Source: Ypsolopha sequella (taxonomy: Eukaryota > Arthropoda > Insecta > Lepidoptera > Ypsolophidae). Taken from it: 64,000 nt of DNA. The stretch lies in contig CAKOHE010000014.1 in assembly GCA_934047225.1 (NCBI GenBank), forward strand, positions 25,001 to 89,000. The letters are read 5' to 3'. Within the stretch, counting starts at the first letter, position 1, and the number at the start of each line of letters is the position of its first letter. The notes beneath the pieces were generated by a model, which had not been told where the DNA came from, did not search any database, and was given only the letters and a program-made list of their open reading frames with translations. Positions 55,329 to 64,000 of this stretch are shown in pieces. The position numbers were made by a program, and so were the translations under genes.

Positions 55329-56338
55329 CAGGGTGGAAAAAATGAAAGGGCCTTGGAGGGGAACTACCTTAAATCCTTTAGTTAGCTCATTTTACTGAAA
55401 GGAAACATTCCTTTATTTTTTAAAAGAAACAAAACTGCATTCAAAGATCTTCTAAAATTTGCTTGTCTCACCCGGGAACTGAACCAACTAAAAATTAAAA
55501 AAATAAACCCTCGCTATTTTATTATACAAATCGGTAGGATTGTTGTTCAGGATTAAATTTGTCTAATAAACATTTAGCCTTACACTCATATGTTGTACGA
55601 GATACCCATGAAATTGAATATTTATTACAAGTTCTTTATTAACAATACCTAGTACTGTTCACTTGTAAAGTAATAATTATACGCCATTATTACACAATGA
55701 CAGCACGGAATGAAAGCAAAACAAAACAAAATTTGAATTTCGAACGAAATTTATGGTTCGAACTTCAAATTTGTTGCTCCGCGTTGCAAAAAAAATACGT
55801 TCCTTTTTTAAACTTTTCGTCAGTACGCCTAGTACAAGAAGTAATTGTGCTCTGCATACATTTCTTATTACTATTTAACGATTTTCTTATTGAAGTCTTC
55901 AACAAGGTACTTAAGATAAATAACATTAGCAAGCTTGTACTTCATACGATGTCTTTGGATGTAAGAGAGATAAGAAAATTATAACGCGTCATTTACTTGT
56001 TACAAGGAACAGTACTAGGTATTGTTATCAAAGAACTTCTAATAAATATTTAATTTCATGAGTATCTCGTACAATATGAGTGTAAGACCAAATGTTTAGT
56101 ATACAAATTTTATTCTGAACAATAATCCTACCGATTCGTATGATAAAATAGAGAGGGTTTATTTTTCTTATTTTTAGAGTTGGTTTGATTCCCGGGTGAG
56201 ACAAGCGAATTTCAGAATATCTTTGAATGCAGTTTTGTTTCTTTTAAAAAATAAAGGAATGTTTCCTTTTAGTAAAATGACCTAACTAAAGGATTTAAGG
56301 TAGTTCCCCTCCAGGGCCCTTAAATTTTTTCCACCCTG
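55329..56338. mobile_element. ~1-kb foldback DNA element, ~350-bp inverted arms, TA target
   Basis: Begins CAGGGTGGAAAAAATGAAAG after TA (55327-55328) and ends CTTAAATTTTTTCCACCCTG before TA. Arms pair through AACTACCTTAAATCCTTTAG, CCCGGG(A/T), GTACGAGATAC and CCTAGTACTGTTC, to about 55680/55985. The central 300 bp holds a 95-codon frame (55697-55984) with no transposase motif. Confidence 0.9.
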
Positions 56339-56637
56339 TATATAAATATCAAATAACTTTGCAGATAAACAAAAGTCTGCTTTTGAACTTTGCCGATCAT
56401 CCTTAATAGTTATTAAATTTAGCCCCAGTAGTAGTTATCCGAATATTACCTTTATATCCGCAGTTCACTTTTTTGTGTGATCTATTAGTTTCGTAGAATA
56501 ATCTCTCAGAATAAAAAGGGACTACATAATTATTTTTACTCCTGTATAGGATCAAATTATTTTGCAAACCTAAAACAGACATAGGTACTAATCGTCGTTA
56601 TGAACAGTTTTTGTAGTAGAGGCTGAAATGAAATACT

Positions 56638-56735
56638 TTTTAGGGTTCCGTGCCTCAGAATGAAAAAGACGGAACCCTTATAGGATCACTTTGTTGCCTA
56701 TCTGTCTGTTATTTTCTTGCTGTCTGTCATCATGA
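56638..56735 (+). repeat. 'GGTTCCGT' dispersed repeat fragment
   Basis: TTTAGGGTTCCGTGCCTCAG and GACGGAACCCTTATAGGATC then CTGTCTGTTATTTTC, a common variant of the repeat. Confidence 0.6.
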
Positions 56736-57694
56736 GGAGCTTTTTGCAATGTGTGGAGAAAACAAATATATGAAGTTATAGTTGTTTATATCCAAAACGA
56801 ATGTACTAAAGTGCGGGAGCGCCACCCACTACTCGACACGTGACTGGCGCGGTGGCGTTTTCTTTGATAAAAGCCGTAGCGCCGCGCCGCCCTACAGTGG
56901 ACACTTGGCGTGGCCTGTCATTGCGTGTTGCATGGCAATGGCAGGATAATAGTTATAAGTAGTTGCAGACCAATCAAATTAATGGCCAAATTCAAGATGC
57001 ATGACCTTATTTATAAACGAAATACATTGTATTTATATGGTATAAATTCAAATAGTACTCACCCATTTTTGTACTAAAAATCTGTCCACCACACTCAATA
57101 ATTTCTCTATTACCATACACTGGTACAAAACTCTTTGATAATGCACCTTTTTAACAAGTAAGGTGAGTGAAACGAGTGACCTATCGCTCGTCCCGTCTTC
57201 TCCCCCAGCACGCCTCCGCCACCCCGGATGCGACAGAATGAAATTATAGATTTATGTAATTTGCGCCCGCGATTTCGAATGCCAGCCCATAGCTATTTAC
57301 TGAAATCCTATACTTTCTACATACGAAATAACTGCATTTTCCAAATATTTATGAACTACCACGGGTCCGAAATTCAATATAAATTGTTTTTACTTGAGAA
57401 ATGCTTAAGAAAATCGAACATGAAAATGGAACATTTTGGAGCTTAAAACATAGATTTCCAAGTGCTTGTATTTCCTAAGCGTGTTGATTATCTGAAATTT
57501 AAAGTTAAATCAGACTTGTAGGTTGTGAAAAAGATGAAGTTACTCAAAGTTTTATTTGATTTAATGCATTAGCGTACAAATGAGAAGCTAAATCGTTTTG
57601 TATGGTCGCGGAGTCTTGCGCTCTTCCCTTAAGAAAAAATTCGTTTCAAAATAGACACCGGAATTTTTTTGAGAAAAAGATATCTGTTATTTGT
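56736..57694. other. Non-coding; CpG-rich patches
   Basis: 56815-56930 is rich in GGCGC/GCGCCG words (GACTGGCGCGGTGGCGTTTT, GTAGCGCCGCGCCGCCC). Frame 57228-57446 matches nothing. Confidence 0.3.
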
Positions 57695-57887
57695 GTTAGA
57701 ACATCAAACACACCCTGGTCCTCCATGATTGTCTTTGATTTCCGTTCCATTCTTCTGAAATAATATGGCGAAAGGGAATCAGTCGTGCTCCGTAAGTTTT
57801 TTTCTTAAATATAAAGTCAGTGATATTCTGGTGTTTTTCTGCAGTAATTTAATTACCTTTACCTATCCACCGGCCTTCTGCTAATAA
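57695..57887 (+). repeat. 193-bp conserved repeat, copy 2
   Basis: Gap-free match to 12285-12477. Followed by TATCGCC rather than the (GAATA)n of copy 1, so the boundary at CTAATAA is real. Confidence 0.85.
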
Positions 57888-58714
57888 TATCGCCCCGTTT
57901 TTTATTCACCAAAACAAAACTTGTTTTGTTAACAAACAAAACTTTGCTTTGCTTTGTGCTTCAGTTTGGCGACCTTTGTAAAACTTTATAAATGTACTAT
58001 TGTTATAGTACGGAGTCCATTTCTACACAGTAATGCAGTAATGGGGTTAGAGCTGCTAACGCTGGCTATATTCGCTGGGGCTACTAAATAAACAAAACAA
58101 TACCAAATGAAAATATGTCAAATTCTTATCAAGAACCGAATCTATTGTTCTTTCGGCGAACAAAGGAGGCACAGGGCGTCAAATGTCAATCACTTGACGT
58201 TTAAATGCCACGTAAATTATGCCTACCCTCGTATTTTATTATGTATTTAATACTTCATAAAAAATTTACTGCCTACCTTTTTTGTCTGAAATTGGTGCTT
58301 TATTTTTTTCCTTAACTGTCTTATAGTTGTAAAAACGCGTCTGTCAGCCTACTGTGTGCTACCCGATAACCGTTATTAACTGCATAAAATATTTTGTAGT
58401 TTTCTAGAAATTCCGGTTCTTCTCTTAAACTGCTAGGGGTGTTGTAATTTCTCATATGATTTCAGAAAAATTCGCCATGTTTTCAATGTTTACCCGTCAG
58501 CCAAATTGTAAGTTTTTATTTGCCTTGCCGCGGGCGACGGTGGCGCGATATGGCCAGTATCATTCTGCCGATTTCTGCCAACTACGAGGCTGCGAAATAA
58601 TTTCGAGTGTCTGGATAAACTTACGTCAAAAAGAACCTAACCGAGTATGAAATGAAATTTCAACCAATATTTCGTACTGACCTGCGAGTCATTTCGCACC
58701 GGGGTCCAGTCCCT
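57888..58714. other. Non-coding
   Basis: Nothing recognised. Confidence 0.3.
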
Positions 58715-58905
58715 CTCTTATGTATCTTTGGTTGCCAACTAGACTGGGTGCCTCTCATCAAAAACATATACAAAAATAGAACTTTCAAAATTGCCTTCAG
58801 TGGGAATTGACCAATTTACGAACTGTGTCGTCACTTCAAGTCCGAAAATATCCTTACACAATCACAATTCGATAGTATATCTATGTTATTGATGATAGGC
58901 ACCCA
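58715..58905. mobile_element. MITE of the 13.5 kb family, diverged copy
   Basis: TATGTATCTTTGGTTGCCAA to TTGATGATAGGCACCCAGTC; its right outer end is missing. Tandem with the next copy. Confidence 0.75.
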
Positions 58906-58916
58906 GTCCAGCCCCC

Positions 58917-59141
58917 CTATTGTGTATCTTTAGTTGCCAACTGCACGAGGTGCCTATTATCAAAAACATAGCTAAAAACTGAAATTTCAAAATTGCCTTT
59001 AGTGGGTATTGAACTATTAACAATCTGTGTCGTCACTTCAAGTGCGAAAATATCCTTAGGACATCGGAATTCGATAGTATGTATATCTATGTTTTTGATG
59101 ATAGACACCCAGTCCAGAAGGCAACTAGAGATACACAATAG
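58917..59141. mobile_element. MITE of the 13.5 kb family, well preserved
   Basis: CTATTGTGTATCTTTAGTTG on the left, CTAGAGATACACAATAG on the right; the core is nearly the same as 13522-13742. Confidence 0.9.
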
Positions 59142-59283
59142 GCCCGCAGTTCGCAACTAAAGATACGTAATAGGCCCGCAGAAAGTTTGATATTCGAAAC
59201 TAATTTCGGGTATGTAATGGATTCTTTTTATTAAATTAGTAGAAAATAGTATATTTCGTACCGAGTAAAAAATTACGCTTTAT

Positions 59284-60204
59284 TTACCAGAGGAATAAAG
59301 CTAGTTTCAACGTGAGCAGGGTAAGGTGAAGGAGGGCAATTTCAGAAAATTGGCTGGAGGTCTTTATGACTTTAGGCTTGACTTTAGGGATTTTTAGCTT
59401 ATAGGAAGCATAGATGAGACCATGGTGAGAGTAACCAGCTGCTGTAAACTGGCCATGTGAAGCGATACGATCAGGGCAGGGGGTCATAATAAGATCCAGA
59501 AGTGTATGTGAATCACCAGTGTGATGAGTGGCATCACGTTCTAGAATGGAAACATTAACAGAAGAGGTCAGGGCCTGAAGTTTTTATGAGCGGTGAAAAA
59601 TCTGTGAATCAGATGAAGGAAGTAAGTTGGTATTGAAATCACCCATAATTAGAGCATGCTCATAATTAGGCAAGTGAGTAACAAAGAGATCTTCAAGGCT
59701 GTCAAAATAGTCAACTTTGGGAGGGGGATATACAACACAGAGCAAGAATTTAACAGTACCAAAGTCAAGTTCAACGAACAAATGTTCCATGGATTGAGTA
59801 TACTGTGAAGGAGACTGAGAGATGACTCTGTACTTAATATCAGAGCGCAAGAATATGGCGACTCCACCGCAGCCCGCTCCAGTTCGGTCATTTCTGACAA
59901 GAACATAGCCCGGGATCGCGACAGAAGTTGAGGGGATAGTGGGCTTTAAGTAGGATTCCGAAACTAAACAAGCATGGATGAGATCGTGATTGCTAGAGAA
60001 AGTAGCAAGAAATTCGGAATGATGTGCAGAGATGCTTTGAGCATTGACGTGGCAGATGTTCAAATTCTTTTTAAATGGGGAGAAAGAGTTGTGAAGCAGA
60101 TCACTAAGAGGAACAGTAGATAATGCAGAATCATCCAAAGCGTCGACATATGAGTCATCAGAATCAAAATATTGAAACAGTTCAGGATTATGTGAAAGAT
60201 CCAT
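59284..60204 (-). pseudogene. LINE ORF2, AP endonuclease domain
   Basis: ATG at 60204 starts a frame with NICHVNAQSISAHHSEF, then SESYLKPTIPSTSVAIPGY, GCGGVAIFLRSDIKYRV, VVYPPPKVDYF and ALIMGDFNTNLLP, in the order of an APE endonuclease. An in-frame TAA at 59584-59586 interrupts; the same frame continues with KLQALTSSVNVSILERDATH, HTLLDLIMT and the HHG of the closing motif (SHHGLIY), to 59284. One nonsense codon in 300, then truncation before the RT: recent but inactive. The SDHxx motif reads YSHHG. Confidence 0.85.
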
Positions 60205-61435
60205 TATAAATATAATAATATAAATAAAATAAATAGATACTTAAGAAATACGTACTTACCTTTAGTTCGGGCACCATTTTTAGCATTACTTTTTAAAGTT
60301 GGTAAGCTACTTTATAATCACGAATGTAATTTTGTTAACTAGGTCGATTCGGCCTAAATTTGGACTGCCACCAGGCAAGCCTGGTGACAGCCAAAAAAAA
60401 AAAGATAAATCAGGATAAAGACACAATATAATTTGTTTTTTTGAAAATACTAAAAATAACAAAACTGAAGTAAAAAAAATGGTATAAAACACAAGAATAT
60501 CAGAAGAGTATTGGGTACGTCGGAACTTATAAATTCAACACAAAAATTATGCCTAGTCTATCTTGTTTTAGGATTTTATTTTCCTTTAGCTTTAACGACG
60601 CAATTGGTTTACGATATTATGGGTTCGAAATTAAATATTAAAACTAGTTAATAGGATCCAAGAAACTACAATTTCGCGGAAGTATTAATAACTTCTAGTC
60701 GAGAGAAAATATAACATTAAGGTGTTAAGAGCAATCGTTATCTAGCTTTACATTAAGGAAGAAAATGATTGATTCAGAGTCTATGAAATGCCAGGCTACA
60801 GATATAAAAACCTGATAAAGGTGTCTTCGTAACGTAGGTGTTAACAGTCTTCCACGGAGTAGTCAATCAAGCCAAGATTGTCTGGCGCCAACTTCTGGTA
60901 TAACACGGGAAGCTTACCCCATCAGCGTACGTGGTCCGTACTTTCGGCCTCATTGGATATGCGCAACCATACAAGATGGAAAGGTGGCGCGCGGAAAATG
61001 GGAGAAATGGAAGAAAAACTGGAAAGACCCTTAAATAACCTGAAGGGTCGCTGTAAAGAAATAAAACAACAGCGTCCAGACATGCCTATGAAATCTGGGC
61101 AAGGAAATTAACGTATTGGAAACGGGACAAAAGGGATTTTCAGAGAATGAAACCAAAAGTACACAAAACTTACCAGGAAATGGAGAAAAAACAGGCTTTC
61201 ACAATCTCTAGGGCAAATGTGCTCTGTTTCGTGGATTAAACTAGATTTTAAATTTTATATTTTTAATTTACTGCGGCAAATTTTGCCTTCCTTCCACGAC
61301 GATCTTCAATATGAGAAAAATAACAAAAAAATGTGACAAAATATTCCAAATTTTTGAATTTGAAAATTCAGTAAAGCAATCAACGATAAAGAAAGACTAA
61401 AAATATATGAAAAAGGTTGAATACCTGTAGCGAAT
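60205..61435. other. Non-coding or unrecognised
   Basis: Upstream of the LINE ATG a GTAAGT donor-like site occurs (minus, 60258). AGGCAAGCCTGGTGACAGCC (60376) is a short palindrome-like word. A plus frame 60878-61111 (RWKGGARKMGEMEEKLERPL) recalls decayed retroelement coding but cannot be placed. Confidence 0.3.
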
Positions 61436-61439
61436 GCTA

Positions 61440-62204
61440 CAATGTGTATTGATCTAACTTGCGCCTTAACACACACAACACAAATTAATCCCATTGTTCT
61501 ATAGGAACATCTAGGTTTTGTAACGCAGCGAGATGCTGCTTTGTAGCGTTTAAAATCTGTCTCAGATTGGAACTATCCGCTCTTTTAATAATTGGCAAAT
61601 CCAAAATGCCAGAAACATGATGATAAATCATTTTTAATTTATTGTCATAATTATCATCTAGTATTTTTAAAGCATTATCGTAGTTTCCATCACAAAGGCT
61701 AAGGTATTTTATCATGTCAGCAGGCTCACCTTCCAGGAAGGTCTTCAAGTAATAAAATTTATCAATTTTTGACAAACTATCGTCCGAGTGAATCATGCTT
61801 TTGAATAAATTGATAAAATTAGTGTATTCACTTACTTGTCCACTAAATTTTTGAATTTCCATTTTTGGAAGTTGCCTGCAGGATGGCTTTTTGGCACTGC
61901 TACCTCCTAAATTACCTGAGTTACACATTTTATTGGTGTAGGATTCCTACGTGGCCAGGCCAGTGAGATATTTTGTTTCTACAGTAGCAAAATCCTCGGA
62001 ATGTGTAGGATCTAAAACAGAAACGTCTATATTAGCTTCACAATATTCGTTGAAGGTTGAAGTCAACCTCTGTGCGTTCACCAGATATTGCTGGATGGAC
62101 GCTGATTCCTTATTTTCTTTGTCCATCACAAAACTATAAAGCCTAGTGATAGTACCTTTCATTTGGCCCCTGTATGCGATTAAACGCTTTAAATCTTCGC
62201 CCAT
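61440..62204 (-). pseudogene. BEL/Pao LTR retrotransposon gag, decayed
   Basis: ATG at 62204. The first 85 codons (LKRLIAYRGQMKGTITRLYS...) are the coiled-coil start of Pao gag. In the same frame, after a TAG at 61947, come PKMEIQKFSGQVSEYTNFIN, SMIHSDDSLSKIDKFYYLKT, FLEGEPADMIKYLSLCDGNY and YDNKLKMIYHHVSGILDLP, the DUF1759 pattern ('LP.I.L..FSG....W..F...F...H....L....KF.YL...L.G.A......L'). A second in-frame TAA follows QWD at 61485, then LRRKLDQYTL. No zinc knuckle, protease, RT or LTR seen. Confidence 0.85.
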
Positions 62205-62614
62205 TTTACTTGAGCAGGAATAATAACTTTCCTTTCCTTGAAATTTGCACTAATACAGTAAATTTATAGAATTTACAAACAATATGGAGCACAAAAATGA
62301 ATATATCTGTATTTTATGAATTTGCATTGAACTCTGTTCGAATTGGTTGATACAAAATGGCGTTCGTTGCAAAGAAATTATAAAAGTTGAAAGTCAAAAA
62401 ATGAACCTAAATAACTTCACTACGATGATACTATTCTAACATGAAGTATTGGTGTATTTTTCTTCTCCCTCTGTTTCACGTACTCGGTGATGTTTCGAGC
62501 AATGAGATCTTCTTTCTCGCACGCTCGCATGTACTTGTAAGCAAGCGCTCTCTTTTTGACTGCTCACACGCAGTTCACAGTGGTTCTCCAACCAGTTCGG
62601 AAAAAGCCTGCGAA
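62205..62614. other. Upstream of gag; LTR not found
   Basis: Would hold leader or LTR of the BEL element. No TG...CA boundary or primer-binding site could be fixed. Confidence 0.3.
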
Positions 62615-62708
62615 AGAAGCCCGTAGACCACTGGCACCGGCGAACAAAGGATTCTTGAAAGAAGCCTTTGAAAGAAGCCGTTGAAAGAAGCCGTTGAAAG
62701 AAGCCTGA
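62615..62708 (+). repeat. 13-bp tandem repeat
   Basis: (G/T)TTGAAAGAAGCC repeated four to five times, with related GCGAAAGAAGCC at the left. Confidence 0.8.
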
Positions 62709-63420
62709 CGAGTCCCGTTTTCTGGAAAATATTTTCCACGCGGCGATGTGTAGCTAAAATGATCCGGAAACCTCACTTTTTAGTTTTAAACAAAGTAAAT
62801 GCCACTTATAGAAGCGGCACCTTTTCACTTTTATTATAGTCACTTATTGAAGTGGCGGTGAAAACTGCGTAATTTTCAGGATTATTGTTCACTGATAAAA
62901 TAAACAAAAGTCACTGATAGCAGCGGTGATATTCACTTGAGAAAACTTAGTTTCTCTGCATAAACACGACGGACTATAGGTCACGTAATAGTTCACTGAT
63001 GGCAGCGATGAATTGCAATTTTAGCCAACAAAATATAGCGTTTTGTTTACGGCCTTATTACTTTGGCAGCACTGTAATATCGCTATCTCTAACTTTGGTT
63101 ATATGCGTAAAGGGAATTTTCAAATATTTTAAATGTTATGTCCTTTGCATTAACTACTTAATCAATCAGTTACCATGAAAAATAAACTAATATTTCACTA
63201 CAGGAGACGAGCTATTATCTTGCCAGTGACAGACCATTAAAAACAAAACGAACTAAAACGACGCGGAAATAAGGAAAGCCTGCGAGCCTCACTGTGTGAT
63301 GCCAGTTTTCTCCGCGCTTCAGTAGAGTGTTAATAGATGGCGCTAATCGCATAAAAATATTTTCTATTTCGTAAGGAAAATTAAAACACAATATGTGCAA
63401 GACTTAGTTTTTTTTATAAG
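62709..63420. other. Non-coding; repeated 'CACTGATAGCAGCGGTGA' words
   Basis: CACTTATAGAAGCGGCAC (62801), CACTTATTGAAGTGGCGGTG (62841), CACTGATAGCAGCGGTGA (62912) and CACTGATGGCAGCGATGA (62994) are spaced by 40-80 bp, a loose motif array. No gene. Confidence 0.4.
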
Positions 63421-63790
63421 AGGTCTTTACATATGAAATTGCCGAAATTTTCTTACAGGTTCATGAGTACATAGTTCCTGTTATTCAAGAGCTATTATCT
63501 CCATCATTTGCTTTTGTATAAAAGTTTATTTCAAGGTCAGTTTGATAACCAAAATTAAAACTTCAAAAACAGTTCGTCCTAAATGCCCATCCATTTCCAT
63601 GATAAGATTCTTAAAAATTTTTACAGCTGACACTTTTCAAAAATTGAATTAATGTTGTCTCATACATACACAAAAAAAAATACATAATTTGGATTAGTCA
63701 TTCCTAAAAAAAATGCAAAAATGTTAGTACTGAAAATTGAGTTTCCTTCAAATCCTCTATAGAAAACGGCAATTTCATATGTAAAGACCT
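63421..63790. mobile_element. MITE, perfect 24-bp inverted ends, copy 2
   Basis: Starts AGGTCTTTACATATGAAATT and ends with its exact reverse complement. Internal sequence matches 43339-43752 in the same orientation. No coding. Confidence 0.93.
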
Positions 63791-64000
63791 ATTAATCAAT
63801 GTTATGAATATTTGGACCTAAACAAGAAATGTTCAATTTAAGTGCGTTCAAAATTAAAAAATGTTCAACCGTGCGTGTGTTACTTATGAAGTCAGTATTT
63901 CACAAATATAAATATCGTTTTTGAAATCATTTTACTTTAATGTTTTTAAACAACCTTGCTATTATATTGAGAAAATAATACTCAAATTATTACGGAATGA
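63791..64000. other. Non-coding
   Basis: AT-rich to the window end. Confidence 0.3.

Noticed and set aside
55697..55984. 95-codon frame in the foldback core as a transposase
   Set aside because: Too short and without a DDE or zinc-finger pattern.
60878..61111. 77-codon frame as part of a retroelement
   Set aside because: Resembles decayed element text but no motif could be assigned.

Overview
Intron-bearing, AT-rich, repeat-dense animal DNA. The families present (short-tailed non-LTR elements, RTE, BEL/Pao, DIRS-like, a Polinton/Maverick polymerase, a Helitron end, many TIR/MITE and foldback elements, and the dispersed 'GGTTCCGTAC...TTGGCCGG' repeat) point to an insect, most likely a moth or butterfly; this is inference from repeat style. 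No prokaryotic gene layout, rRNA, tRNA or CRISPR is seen.

Host-gene evidence is sparse. (1) 1-2.1 kb, minus strand: exons of a CAP-superfamily (venom-allergen-5-like) gene running off the left edge; two introns keep the frame. (2) 20.2-21.1 kb, minus: the terminal exon and 3' UTR of a gene ending in a lysine-rich tail, possibly flap endonuclease GEN, with a MITE about 30 bp from its 3' splice site. (3) 37.37-37.83 kb, plus: an intact two-exon gene for a 126-residue protein I do not recognise. (4) 39.40-39.81 kb, minus: the last exon of a CNOT10-like gene with its poly(A) signal. GC-rich islands near 46.2-47.7, 50.3 and 53.2 kb may be promoters.

The rest is mobile DNA in layers. 2.5-10 kb: LINE fragments, a Helitron end, MITEs and an RTE element split by two later insertions. 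10.4-11.0 kb: 11-copy 54-bp minisatellite. 12.3-16.4 kb: MITEs and LINE debris. 16.66-19.4 kb: a foldback-type element holding 34 copies of a 49-bp repeat. 21.1-28.7 kb: a run of MITEs and foldbacks. 31.1-33.2 kb: DIRS-like relic with a CCAAT/CRE promoter-like block, also carried by a MITE at 28.4 kb. 34.9-36.7 kb: decayed Polinton-type DNA polymerase. 41-49.4 kb: LINEs, a Crypton-like fragment, a 10-copy 44-bp array and a 4.9-kb inverted-repeat-bounded segment. 52.0-53.0 kb: LINE RT. 55.3-56.3 kb: 1-kb foldback. 59.3-62.2 kb: LINE endonuclease and BEL/Pao gag relics. 63.4 kb: a MITE related to one at 43.3 kb.

The genes form no operon or pathway. The best leads are the foldback element with its internal satellite, the unknown two-exon gene, the MITE beside a splice acceptor, and the mobile promoter module.
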